A stretch of DNA of 47,074 bases, from assembly GCA_030749225.1 (NCBI GenBank), contig JASMKO010000097.1, positions 1 to 47,074 of the forward strand, given 5' to 3'. The number at the start of each line of letters is the position of its first letter. Positions within the stretch are counted from its first letter, which is position 1. This document shows, piece after piece, positions 34,424 to 43,210 of the stretch. The notes under the pieces are model-generated. The model made no database searches. It had not been told where the DNA came from and was given only the letters and a program-made list of their open reading frames with translations. The DNA is from Verrucomicrobiota bacterium (lineage in GTDB: Bacteria; Verrucomicrobiota; Verrucomicrobiia; Limisphaerales; UBA1096). The position numbers and the translations under genes were made by a program.

Positions 34424-35447
34424 TCAATCGCCCAAGCCCGCTTGGCCAAGCGGCTTCGCCTCGTGGCCGGGAAAAACCCGGGCCATGTCAGCACCGGGAG
34501 CATGGCGGAGCAGGATCGGAATCAGCACATCGCGGTAGTCGGTGGTGACCGCCAGATCGCCGGGGCCAACAAGGGCGTCGCGCTTGAGGCCAGGCCAGTC
34601 GGCAATCACGCGCCCCTCCGCGCCGTCACCGCCCAGCACCAACATCGCCCCACCCCGCCCGTGGTCGGTGCCGAAGGCGGAGTTTTCACTGACGCGTCGC
34701 CCAAACTCGCTCATCACCACGACGGTGGTTTGCCGCATCGCAGCGCCGAGGTCGCGCCGGAACGCGGCCAAGCCGTTGGCCAGGCGGCGCAGGAGAGGCG
34801 CGATGAGAGGCGCCTGCGAAAGGTGCGTGTCCCAGCCGCCAAGGTCGACCGTGAGCGCCTCGACGCCGACGTGGGCCTTGATCAACTGCGCGGCCAGGCG
34901 CAGTTCGCGGCCGAACTGGCCGCCACCGTAATCTGCGCCATTGGCCGGTGAGTAGTCTTTGGCGTGCAGGTCACGAATGCGTCCAAGCGCATCGAAGGTG
35001 TCCCGCGCCCGCGCGCCGAATACGCCGGTTTGGCCACCGTAAAGCTGCTCGAGCGAACGAACAAATGCATCGCCGCCGGAGAAGGAAAAGTCGCCGAGCG
35101 ACTGGATCGCCGTGGCCGCCGGTGTGGCCGCCGTGCTCCATCCTATCCTGCGCCTCGAAGTGGGAGCGGGTCGTGTCGCCCGAGCCAACACAATGCACGG
35201 CGCTAAGCGCGCCCTCCTTCACCACCGGCTCGAGGGCGGACATGGCGGGACTGAGGCCGAATCGGTCATTGAGTCGAACCGCCTCCGACCGGCCAACCGC
35301 AGTGAGCGGGCGGGCCCGGTGGTAGTCGTCATCGCCGACGGCCGGCACCAGCGAGAGGCCATCCGCGCCGCCGCGCAGGAACACCACGACCAGCGTCCGC
35401 TGCAGGTCGCCGTTTCCGTGGAGGATTGTCTGGGCCTCTTTGATCAT
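34424..35447 (-). pseudogene. DUF1501 protein with internal deletion and frameshift
   Basis: The N-terminal part (from ATG 35447: QRTLVVVFLRGGADGLSLVPAVGDDDYHRARPLTAV to GSGDTTRSHFEAQDRMEHGGHT) and the C-terminal part (TPAATAIQSLGDFSFSGGDAFVRSLEQLYGG to the TGA at 34424, with GGWDTHLSQAPL, MSEFGRRVSENSAFGTDHGRGG) are both clear DUF1501 sequence but in different frames. The junction is at about 35112-35132, on a 9-bp direct repeat GTGGCCGCC; intact relatives have roughly 40-60 residues between these points. I infer a deletion between short repeats. The family contains secreted, Tat-type hydrolase-like proteins. It follows the DUF1800 remnant by 3 bp. Confidence 0.85.
34439..34452. repeat. Perfect copy of dispersed palindrome CGCTTGGCCAAGCG
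   Basis: Second perfect copy of the 14-bp palindrome, inside the C-terminal end of the DUF1501 remnant. See the copy at 15873-15886. Confidence 0.85.
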
Positions 35448-35450
35448 CAG

Positions 35451-36312
35451 TCAGCTCCATTGAAAACCCGGGCTGGCGAGCAGCAGGCCAAGCTCATTGC
35501 GGGAGGCCTTCGCCGCGGCCAACTCGGCGTCGCTTGGCCGACGGCCGAGCAGATGGGCGGCGAGCCACCTCCATCACGTCCTGTTGCGTGTAGCCACCGT
35601 GAACGCCGAGTGTGTGGAGTTCGAGCAGCTCGCGGGCATAATTCTCGTTCGGCTTGTCACCAAGCCGGCGCACGCGATTGGCCCGGCCATCGAGGTAGGT
35701 GAGCATCGCCTGGCTCTTGGCCGAGGCGGCCAACAGTTCGGGAAAACGGCCCAGCGCGTGCGGCCGGATGACGTCGCGATCGTCCGCCGGCTTGAGCCAT
35801 TTGCATTCGCCCTTGGAGAGGTCGATGTTGAAGTGGTCGCTCCAAAACCGGACCATCACCTCCAGCAACTGGCGTTCCGAGTAGACGGCGCGGGTCAGCG
35901 TGGCGCGGGGCAGTTCCTCGCGGAGCAGGCCGGGCTGAAACTCGTAAAATTCGCCGATCGGCCGGCTGTCGAGTGTCTCGAACACCCTCGCCCGAAATGC
36001 CGCACGGTCGTCGTTGATGGATTCCGGCGCGAGCTGCGCATCGATGAACCGGGCCGCGGCCTCCTCCTCGCGCTTGGACAAGCGGAGAACGCGCTCGTGC
36101 TGGCCCGGCCTCGCGCCAAAGGTGAGGCGGTTAAGCAGATGGGAGACGAGATCGACTGACCCGCCGCTGGGCGGTGCGAACGCCGGCTCGGCCCCGCCCG
36201 GCAGACCGGTGTACGGCCAGAATGCCTTTTGCGGCGCATCACAACCGGCGGTTCCCAGCAAGGTGGCGGTGCCGCCGGCTTGCAGGAAGCGTCGCCGGTT
36301 GAGTGCCTTCAT
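35451..36312 (-). pseudogene. DUF1800 protein with large internal deletion
   Basis: The start is normal: MKALNRRRFLQAGGTATLLG with twin arginines and a lipobox Cys (GTAGC), then LLNRLTFGARPGQHERVLRL, RFWSDHFNIDLSKGECKWLK, and KPNENYARELLELHTLGVHGGYTQQDVMEVAR. Intact DUF1800 proteins run on for about 200 more residues (TGW motif and later). Here the frame shifts near 35560 and ends at 35494 as nonsense, but in the next frame the normal family C-terminus can be read: HLLGRRPSDAELAAAK and LLLASPGFQWS, stopping at 35451. So the middle to late part was deleted. The ATG overlaps the stop of the membrane protein gene by 4 bp. Confidence 0.85.
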
Positions 36313-36986
36313 TCCTCCTGTTTGGGACGGGACGGCCGGCGCGGCCGGCGCGGGCGCGGCTTCGGCTTGCTCCCCTCATCGCCGCTGGGGATCTGGCTTC
36401 GCTGCAGCCTCGAACTGCGCGGCGAGTCGTCATCCAGCTTGGCCGCCGGCTCGGGAGCCGACGTCCGCTTGGGGCCACGCCCCGTGTTCCGGCTCCGGTT
36501 TCGCGGTGCACCGTTCCCGGAGAGCGACGTGACGAACACGCCGCAACCGCTAATGATCCCCCACGGCAAAAGGACAAACCAGCCGGCGAACGGCAGCAGG
36601 TAGCAGAAGTTGAGCACCCAGCCGCCGCGCCAGACGCGCCGCCAGTTCTGGCTCTGGTCGCCCGGCGCGGGCAGGCCCAAGCCGATCAACTGGCAGAGGC
36701 CGGCCGAACCGATCAGGCCGGCGATCAACGGCACGCTACCAATCACAAAGCCGATGACCTTGAACACCGGCTGAGACCTCTGCCCGAGCACCATGAACCC
36801 AAGGAAAAAGGCCGGCACTACCACGGCCAGACCGATCAACGTGGTGCGGAATGGCTTCTTGTAGCGATCCCTCGCCTGACCCACCAAACGCGGGAATAAT
36901 GCTGTTCCAGCCAGCCAATAGGCCTGAAAAACCAGCATCACGCTGAGGATCAACAACAAAACCTTTAAGACGTCTTCAATCGTCAT
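36309..36986 (-). CDS. Membrane protein with four hydrophobic segments and basic tail, function unknown
   Basis: 225 residues. Transmembrane segments lie near 5-28, 47-67, 77-105 and 122-150 (LLLILSVMLVFQAYWLAGTA, LIGLAVVVPAFFLGFMVLG, VIGFVIGSVPLIAGLIGSAG, FCYLLPFAGWFVLLPWGIIS). The last 70 residues are a Pro/Arg/Lys-rich cytoplasmic-type tail (KPKPRPRRPRRPSRPKQEE). No family is recognised. It precedes the DUF1800 gene with a 4-bp overlap, so the two were probably coupled when DUF1800 was intact. Confidence 0.72.
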   Translation of the reverse strand: MTIEDVLKVLLLILSVMLVFQAYWLAGTALFPRLVGQARDRYKKPFRTTLIGLAVVVPAFFLGFMVLGQRSQPVFKVIGFVIGSVPLIAGLIGSAGLCQLIGLGLPAPGDQSQNWRRVWRGGWVLNFCYLLPFAGWFVLLPWGIISGCGVFVTSLSGNGAPRNRSRNTGRGPKRTSAPEPAAKLDDDSPRSSRLQRSQIPSGDEGSKPKPRPRRPRRPSRPKQEE

Positions 36987-37032
36987 CGCGCGGGGAAACT
37001 ACACGAAGCCACCGGAAAATGTTACCCAAAAA

Positions 37033-37935
37033 TCAATCCAACACCGGTTCGGCCTCGGCGGCGACGCAGGCGTCGAAGAGCTTTGCCAAGCGCAGGGTCA
37101 TTGGACCGATTTCACCGTTACCAACGGTTCTACCATCGACCTGCGTGACCGGTGCGAGTTCGCCCATCGTGCCGGTGCAGAACATTTCGTCGGCGCGGTA
37201 TACCTCGGCGAGCGAGAGGTCACGCACCTCATGCGTGAGCTCGTTTTGCTGACAAAGAGTGAGCACGACATCGCGCGTTATACCCTCGGGACAGGCAACC
37301 AGCCGGCTGGTGACCACCAGTCCGTCATCGACAATGAACAGATGCGTCGCATTCGTCTCGGCGACGAATCCGCAGGAGTCGAGCATCAGCGCGTCGTCCG
37401 CCCCGGCGTGGTTGGCCTCGATCTTGGCAAGAATGGATTGGATTAAATTGCAGTGGTGAATCTTCGGGTCGAGCACATCGGGCGACGGACGGCGGACGCT
37501 CGAGGTGATGAGACTCAGGCCGCTCTTGTCGTACACCGGCTCCTTGTGCTCAGCGAGGACGATCAGTGTCGGCCCGGCGGTGTTGAGCCGCGGATCCATC
37601 CCGGAGGTGACCTTGACGCCGCGCGTCAGCGTGAGCCGAATGTGCGCGTTGTCGGTCATGCTATTCGCCTCAAGCGTGCGCTTGATCTCCGCCGTAATCG
37701 CCTCGGCCGATGGGATCTCCACGAAAGCCAGCGCGAGTGCCGAGCTGCGGAGTCGCTCGAGGTGCTTGGTCAATCGGAAGATTTTCCCACCGTAAACGCG
37801 CAGCCCCTCCCAGACGGCATCGCCACCCTGCACAGCGGAGTCAAACGGGCTAATGCCGGCCTCGTCGCGGTGCAACAGTTTGCCGTTGATGTTGATCAGT
37901 AGGTCGCGATTTTTCTCGTTGAATTTCTGGAGCAT
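37033..37935 (-). CDS. Class IV aminotransferase (branched-chain amino acid aminotransferase-like)
   Basis: 300 residues of fold-type IV PLP enzymes: ININGKLLHRDEAGISPFDSAVQGGDAVWEGLRVYGGKIF at the start, the catalytic Lys in DPKIHHCNLIQSILAKIEA (family motif K-T/x-x-N), FVAETNATHLFIV, and the phosphate-binding CTGTMGELAPVTQVDGRTVGNGE. Those signatures are shared by branched-chain and D-amino acid aminotransferases and by aminodeoxychorismate lyase; VWEGLRVY favours a BCAT-type enzyme. It follows the sulfotransferase-like gene by 9 bp. Confidence 0.9.
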   Translation of the reverse strand: MLQKFNEKNRDLLININGKLLHRDEAGISPFDSAVQGGDAVWEGLRVYGGKIFRLTKHLERLRSSALALAFVEIPSAEAITAEIKRTLEANSMTDNAHIRLTLTRGVKVTSGMDPRLNTAGPTLIVLAEHKEPVYDKSGLSLITSSVRRPSPDVLDPKIHHCNLIQSILAKIEANHAGADDALMLDSCGFVAETNATHLFIVDDGLVVTSRLVACPEGITRDVVLTLCQQNELTHEVRDLSLAEVYRADEMFCTGTMGELAPVTQVDGRTVGNGEIGPMTLRLAKLFDACVAAEAEPVLD

Positions 37936-37944
37936 GATTTTGAG

Positions 37945-38691
37945 TCAGACAGTAATGCGGTGCGGATAAAGTTGCTGATAAATCTCGTTGCACTGCTGCA
38001 GCATGCCGGAAAGTGCGTCGGGAACCTGTTCGTCCTTTGGTTTGTACGGACGCCAGCCGGTCGTGGTTTCGACTTCCGGATACCAATGCCGCGCCCAGAT
38101 GCCGTCGGACTCACGAATGCCCGGGGGCCACTCGAGCATCGCGTCGGTAAACGCCACGCCAAGCCGGTCGCATAGTGCACTAAGTATACCTCGCGGGTCA
38201 CGCAGCACGTCGGCCGATTCTATCACCGGCGGCACGTCTCCGGTCAACTCTCGAACGTGGTTGAACAGTCCGAGTTCCTGAGGTAACGCGGTGTCGGTCA
38301 GCGTCGGGTTGGGGAGTTTTTTCATCAGCGATGTGAGCATCTCGCGCGGCTCGCGGATAAGAAAACAGTTTGTCACCTGGCCAAGCCAGTCGCGCCCGAC
38401 GCCCGGCAGCATGTGGTGGCACATCTGCTTTTGATAGAAAATGGATCGGCCTTCCGGGATCGGGCCAGTGAGCCAGGCGGCAACTTCTTCCCAGTCGGCC
38501 TCATACCGCTCAATGATCTCGGCAGCCATGGCGTGGGGTAGCCCTGTTTCGCGCAGGTAATGCGCGTACAGCGGCTCGTCGACGACGAATGTGTCAGGAC
38601 GGTTGCCCCACGCCCGCATGAGCGCGGTGGAGATATTACGCGGCCCGCACCACATGGCCAGGCGCAGTGGCGTTGGAAGGTTGTTACCCAT
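37945..38691 (-). CDS. Sulfotransferase-like P-loop protein
   Basis: 248 residues from the ATG at 38691 (the frame opens at 38718). The start LRLAMWCGPRNISTALMRAWGNRPDTFVVDEPLYAHYL carries a PAPS 5'-phosphosulfate-loop-like GPRNIST motif, followed later by NCFLIREPREMLTSL, the 3'-phosphate-binding strand. PVIESADVLRDPRGILSALCDRLGVAF and ESDGIWARHWYPEVETTTGWRPY are further family-like segments. The protein lies 9 bp before the class IV aminotransferase gene. Functional evidence for sulfation is lacking; proteins of this subgroup are regularly paired with such aminotransferases. Confidence 0.8.
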   Translation of the reverse strand: MGNNLPTPLRLAMWCGPRNISTALMRAWGNRPDTFVVDEPLYAHYLRETGLPHAMAAEIIERYEADWEEVAAWLTGPIPEGRSIFYQKQMCHHMLPGVGRDWLGQVTNCFLIREPREMLTSLMKKLPNPTLTDTALPQELGLFNHVRELTGDVPPVIESADVLRDPRGILSALCDRLGVAFTDAMLEWPPGIRESDGIWARHWYPEVETTTGWRPYKPKDEQVPDALSGMLQQCNEIYQQLYPHRITV

Positions 38692-38728
38692 AAAGCGGGG
38701 CGAAGGTACGGGAGCCACCCGCCCGGTG

Positions 38729-40201
38729 TCATTTGTTTTCTGCCGGTCGGATTTTGTTGAGCGTGTAAAAGGCGTCCGGATGCAGCAACTGAAACGAGTC
38801 TTTGTTGGACCGAACGCCCCTGGCGGATAACTCGTGAACGAAGCCTTCCTGCAGGTCGTCCACGGTCAACCGAACCGCGTCTTTGCCGTCAGCGGTGCGC
38901 TGAAACTTCGCAGCCGTAATGGAGAGTTGGCGTGTGTCTGTCTCCGCGCCGCCATAGGCTTGATGGTACGGATACGTGTAGCTCGACAGCTGGTAGCTGC
39001 CGGGATTGGTGGCGGTTTTGCGGTTAATCCGTTTGCTGAAAACCAGCCGAAAGCCGTCGTGCAGTGATTCCATACGGAGAATTTCGAACGGCGTTTTGCC
39101 GGTCCAGCGAAGCCGTTGCAGACCGTAGCTGCGACTGCCGAGCGAGTTCCATCCCCGGTTGCTTTCACCGATGAACATAGACCCGTCGGCGCTCCACTCG
39201 AGCCGCAACGCAGCGCAGTCGAGCCCGTCGCGAAAACGAAAACAGGCACCCTGATATTCACCGCCGACTTTTTCGAGAAAAACCCGCGACACAAATGACA
39301 TCGTGAACTCGCCGACGAAAAGCTGGCCGGCAAACGGCCCGAACCTGCCCCGAGTGCTGTCGGCGAGAATGTCCGTCGTGCTCATGCCCATCTTGCGGTA
39401 AGGGAACCACACCGCCGGCAAGCGATAAGCTGGAATGCGCGCGGCCGCCTCGACGACAGTGAGCCCCTTCGGCAGATCACCCTCGACGGCGAAGGTGGCC
39501 CTCGGCAGCCTGCAGAACTGCAACGCATCGGCGTGCCCGTGAAACACACCAGACTTCACATGAATCAGTGGGCAGGTCGGGAACCAGTTGCCCTGCTGAT
39601 CGGTGACGAAGACGTCGCCCGAAAGATTTGTGCCGATGCCGGAGGGAGAGCGGAATCCACCCGACATTGGTGACCAGTTTCCGCTTGCTTCAACGCGGAC
39701 ACTCCAGCCCCGCCAACGGTTGTCTAGGAACGGCCCATTGCCGATGGTGCAGTTGAGTGCAAGCCACAGGTTACCCTGCCCGTCGATCGCCGGACCGTAG
39801 GCGTACTCGTGATAATTGCCGGTAACACCCCAACCCTTGGCGTGGGTGAGGTACTCGTCCGCCCGCCCGTCGCCGTCCGTGTCGCGCAGTCGCGTGAGTT
39901 CGCTGCGCTGGACGGTGTACAGATCACCTTCCCGGTACGCGAGGCCAAGCGGCTCGTGCAGCCCACTCGCAAACTGGCGAAAGGTCGGCTTGCCAGTCGA
40001 CAGTTTTTCGGCGATCCAAATCTCGCCCTTGCGAATAGCCAATGCCATGCGGTCATCAGGCAAAGCCGCCATACCGCTGATCTCGAGCTTCAGTTCCGCC
40101 GGGAACGGAACGGAGGTAAGCTGATAAAAGTCATTCTCCGCAGCGCTGGCTGCCAACGCTCCGAACATGAGGCTTGCTAATGCCGTTTTCACCATCGCCA
40201 T
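38729..40201 (-). CDS. Secreted beta-propeller protein (sugar/alcohol dehydrogenase-like)
   Basis: 490 residues with a signal peptide (MAMVKTALASLMFGALAASA). The propeller begins NDFYQLTSVPFPAELKLEISGMAALPDDRMALAIRKGEIWI and has NLWLALNCTIGNG, SGGFRSPSGIGTNLSGDVFVTDQQGNW, FPYRKMGMSTTDILAD and GPFAGQLFVGEF, all like membrane-bound dehydrogenase/NHL-type propellers of Planctomycetota and Verrucomicrobiota. The C-terminus has a small beta domain (ESLHDGFRLVFSKRINRKTA, where the fold resembles a fibronectin-type strand order). Reaction unknown. Its start overlaps the multiheme cytochrome gene by 13 bp, so electrons from an oxidation here could pass to that cytochrome. Confidence 0.82.
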   Translation of the reverse strand: MAMVKTALASLMFGALAASAAENDFYQLTSVPFPAELKLEISGMAALPDDRMALAIRKGEIWIAEKLSTGKPTFRQFASGLHEPLGLAYREGDLYTVQRSELTRLRDTDGDGRADEYLTHAKGWGVTGNYHEYAYGPAIDGQGNLWLALNCTIGNGPFLDNRWRGWSVRVEASGNWSPMSGGFRSPSGIGTNLSGDVFVTDQQGNWFPTCPLIHVKSGVFHGHADALQFCRLPRATFAVEGDLPKGLTVVEAAARIPAYRLPAVWFPYRKMGMSTTDILADSTRGRFGPFAGQLFVGEFTMSFVSRVFLEKVGGEYQGACFRFRDGLDCAALRLEWSADGSMFIGESNRGWNSLGSRSYGLQRLRWTGKTPFEILRMESLHDGFRLVFSKRINRKTATNPGSYQLSSYTYPYHQAYGGAETDTRQLSITAAKFQRTADGKDAVRLTVDDLQEGFVHELSARGVRSNKDSFQLLHPDAFYTLNKIRPAENK

Positions 40202-42348
40202 TCCACCTCCAGCGTTGTGTTTTTGTCAGCATCGAACTCCACCGGCACGAGCAGTTCCGATCGGTCGCCGATGACCCGAACCCGCCCCGTTGGCACACCG
40301 ATCGTGATCGCATCATCGCCCGTCCACACGGCGGGTTCAGGGTTGGTGAATTTCGTAGCCACGGCCAGGCGCACCCACAGCCGGCCTTGGGCACCACTGA
40401 ACTTCATGCTCCGCCGGAAGCCGTGAGCCGATGGGACCAGCGTGTCCTCGATATGCGCTTGGCCAAGCTGATAGAGGAAAGTCGGCGTGCCGTCACCGGA
40501 CAGTCGATAGCCGCTAAACTGCAGGCCGCCGCTGGGCCAAGGCTGCTGCAAATTGGCCAAGACCGCGACCGCTGGGCCGGACGGCAGCGTCGCGACCGGC
40601 GAGCCAAGCGGCTTGGCCAACGGCGTGAAGCGATCGTCCCAAGTGCTTTCGGCGTTCAGGAATTTTCCACGCCATAGCAACGCCCAGCGAACCTGCTCGG
40701 CATCGAACGCCGCATGGGCCCCCGCCGGAAAACCGACTGCAACCACATGAGGGCCGGCGCTCTCCATGAACGTGCGAAAGACAATCGGCTCGCCGGCAGG
40801 GACCAACTCGAACGAGCCCTTGTCTTCCAACCCAACCGGGAGGCGCGTCTGATCGCGTTCCTTGAGGTAAACCCAGAGGCTATCGATCTGTCTCTCGGTA
40901 TTGCCGCCGAGCACCTGACTCGTGGCTTTGGCGCCCGGCCAAAAGGAGGGCATACGCGTGCCAGGCCGAAACCTGGCCGGCTCAATCAAGTAATCGCGAA
41001 ACCACTCGGGGCGTAGCCGGCTTGGGGCTTGAGCCAAGTCCGTGCCCTGGATGCCGAGTGACTTGTACCCGCCGAGTTGATGACAAACGATGCAGCCCAA
41101 GCCCATTGTGCCGATAAGTTCCCGGCCGTACAGATTCCGGCCAACCTTGTTTTCCATGCCTCGATCCGGCGTCGGGCGCACGCCGGTGCGCGCATCAGCG
41201 GTAGCGAGGTGGCTCGATAAAAACACCGAGTTTGCCTCGCCGAAATCCGGCATGCGCGTCTTCATGTGCGGCCGGATCGCGCCGTCACCCCGCAACACCC
41301 GGCGCAGTGCAGGCTCGGTCAACTTCGCCCCCACGCCGGTCAAGTCGGGCGGCCGCCGACCCTCGTCGCCGAGGTCGGCTGCAGTAGCCAAAAACAGCAT
41401 GTCGTTCACTGTCGGCGGACCACCAAGCGTCTCCCGCGAGTGACAAGCGACGCAGTTGAGCGCGAGCATCCGCCCGTGCGTCTTGGCCAGCGCGGAGCGA
41501 GGCCTGGCCAAGCGCGTCAACGCCGACTTGATAGCATCGCGTCGCTCGTCACTAAAACCGTAAAACGGCACGCCCGCGACCGGCTCCGCACTGAGGCAGC
41601 CGTTGTGTTTGCCGGCGAGTTGCTTCAGCGCCGGGGCGCTCGAGCGGCGCTTGCCGGGAGAGTGGCAGTGAATGCAGCCAAGCGACTCGAACTGAGATTT
41701 GCCTCGAACCCGAAGATGCCAACCGACCAGTCCGCGCCGAAGCCGGGGTTCCACCTCGACCTCCGCCGATCGGTTGGCCAATAAATGAGCCGCAAGATCG
41801 CTGGCCTCCTGCCGGGTCATCGGGATCCGGGGCATGCGTCCGCTTGGCCGCGCGGAGAGTGGGTCAAACAAAAACGCGGAGAGCGAAGCCTCGTTGTATT
41901 TCGCGTTCAGGAAATCGGGATGGTAGTTGGTGCCGTGGCAGGCGGCGCAGCCACTTGTCATGAAAAGCTCCGCGCCGTTTGCGGCGTCGCCGATCGGGGT
42001 GGGAGTGGGCGGTGTATCGGGCGCTTGGCCCAGTAAATAGTGGAGCAGTGCCTCCGCCGTTTTTTCGCGTTTGCGCTCGGAGAAACCGGCGAGCAAGTCC
42101 GGCATGAGCGTGCCCGGCTTGGCTTCGTGCGGCGCTGCAAGCCAGCGCTTCAGCCAAGCGGTGGGCGGGCGGTGGGCAAACAAAACCGACGCAGGACTTG
42201 GCTGCGAGTCATCATCGTGGCAGTGGACGCAACCGGCGTTGGTGATCAGCGCCCGGCCAAGCGCCTGATCGTTGGCAGCGGACGATTGCGCTTGCCCAAG
42301 CGCACAAGCAACGGCGGTTGCAAAACGGAGGGTCGCGCCGCTCATCAC
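40189..42348 (-). CDS. Periplasmic pentaheme c-type cytochrome
   Basis: 719 residues, signal peptide MMSGATLRFATAVACALG. Five CXXCH heme sites are visible: NAGCVHCHDDD, SGCAACHGT, LGCIHCHSP, LNCVACHSR and LGCIVCHQL, in separate cytochrome c modules with distal MPDLL, RMPRIPM, RMPDF and RMPSF motifs for Met ligands. The last about 230 residues (from PAGEPIVFRTFMESAGPHVVAVGFP) are beta-rich without hemes and resemble the C-terminal domain of DUF6797-type proteins. It overlaps the DJ-1/PfpI gene by 4 bp and the propeller gene by 13 bp. Confidence 0.88.
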   Translation of the reverse strand: MMSGATLRFATAVACALGQAQSSAANDQALGRALITNAGCVHCHDDDSQPSPASVLFAHRPPTAWLKRWLAAPHEAKPGTLMPDLLAGFSERKREKTAEALLHYLLGQAPDTPPTPTPIGDAANGAELFMTSGCAACHGTNYHPDFLNAKYNEASLSAFLFDPLSARPSGRMPRIPMTRQEASDLAAHLLANRSAEVEVEPRLRRGLVGWHLRVRGKSQFESLGCIHCHSPGKRRSSAPALKQLAGKHNGCLSAEPVAGVPFYGFSDERRDAIKSALTRLARPRSALAKTHGRMLALNCVACHSRETLGGPPTVNDMLFLATAADLGDEGRRPPDLTGVGAKLTEPALRRVLRGDGAIRPHMKTRMPDFGEANSVFLSSHLATADARTGVRPTPDRGMENKVGRNLYGRELIGTMGLGCIVCHQLGGYKSLGIQGTDLAQAPSRLRPEWFRDYLIEPARFRPGTRMPSFWPGAKATSQVLGGNTERQIDSLWVYLKERDQTRLPVGLEDKGSFELVPAGEPIVFRTFMESAGPHVVAVGFPAGAHAAFDAEQVRWALLWRGKFLNAESTWDDRFTPLAKPLGSPVATLPSGPAVAVLANLQQPWPSGGLQFSGYRLSGDGTPTFLYQLGQAHIEDTLVPSAHGFRRSMKFSGAQGRLWVRLAVATKFTNPEPAVWTGDDAITIGVPTGRVRVIGDRSELLVPVEFDADKNTTLEVEWRW

Positions 42349-42926
42349 CCGGCAGCATCGCAGGCTTCATCGAGCAGTTTCATCCACGCGCCCATGTAGT
42401 GTCCGTGATCCCAGAACGTGCGCCCGCTGACGAGGTTCCCGTCGATCACACACGGTTCATCAACGAACGTCCCGCCACACACCTCAAGATCGAACTTGGC
42501 CTTCGGCACCGTGGCCATCCGGCGGCCCCGCACGCAGTCCGCGCGCGCGGGAATCTCGACACCGTGGCACACGCTGGCAATAGGGGCGTTTTTCTCGAAA
42601 AAATATTTCGTAATGCGCAGCAAATCCTCGTCCTCTCGAATATATTCCGGCGCCCGCCCCCCGCTAAAAAAAATGCCGAGGTAATCTTCCGGATTCACAT
42701 CCTTGAACGCGACCGCTGCCGGCATCGTGTAGCCCTCCCATTCCTTGGTGATCGTCCAGCCCGGTTTATTTTGATGCATCACCAACTGGTACTCGCGCTT
42801 TTCCGGCGCTGCCAACACCGGTTCGTAACCGCCCTCAATAAGGCGGAAGTAGGGATACATCGTGTCCACCGTCTCTGCGGCATCCCCGAAGATAATCAGA
42901 ACCTTGTGTTTGATGTCATCACTCAT
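42345..42926 (-). CDS. DJ-1/PfpI family protein
   Basis: 193 residues. HKVLIIFGDAAETVDTMYPYFRLIEGGYEPVLAAPEKREYQ begins the fold, LGIFFSGGRAPEYIREDEDLLRITKYFF carries the Glu-type GRAPE motif, and APIASVCHGVEIPARAD is the nucleophile elbow with Cys. The end (CGGTFVDEPCVIDGNLVSGRTFWDHG) is family-typical. It differs from the other copy at 21308-21868 but shares the GGRAPE and the CHG elements. Its stop overlaps the pentaheme cytochrome start by 4 bp, so the two are one transcription unit. Confidence 0.9.
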   Translation of the reverse strand: MSDDIKHKVLIIFGDAAETVDTMYPYFRLIEGGYEPVLAAPEKREYQLVMHQNKPGWTITKEWEGYTMPAAVAFKDVNPEDYLGIFFSGGRAPEYIREDEDLLRITKYFFEKNAPIASVCHGVEIPARADCVRGRRMATVPKAKFDLEVCGGTFVDEPCVIDGNLVSGRTFWDHGHYMGAWMKLLDEACDAAG

Positions 42927-43210
42927 GGCAGCGCAGAATTTAATCCTCGGCCAAGCACTTTTCCAAGCCTATAGCGCACACGAGAACGTGAAAAAGATTA
43001 ACGAATCATCATTGACTCAAGTAGATGCGTGGGCACCCAAAGTTGGCTGTCATAACCAATGAAGACTCAAAACGAACCGTAAACAATCACCAGGATGTTC
43101 ATTTCATAAAGCCAATCCAACACAACAGAAGACAACTCTTCGACATTTGGAGTTTTGTTCCAACTTTCTCTAAATGACCTTCGCTTTTTTGCGCGAGTTA
43201 CTTTTCACAA
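42927..43210. other. AT-rich intergenic region, no gene seen
   Basis: 284 bp between the DJ-1/PfpI start and the TIM-barrel gene end. It is lower in GC than its surroundings and presumably carries the DJ-1 operon promoter. I found no tRNA, convincing hairpin or family signature in it. Confidence 0.5.

Noticed and set aside
34971..35447. DUF1501 break as a second Sec codon
   Set aside because: The two parts are in different frames, so readthrough of a stop cannot join them.
42862..43062. Small plus frame before the DJ-1 operon
   Set aside because: It overlaps the start of the DJ-1/PfpI gene antisense and has no recognisable features.
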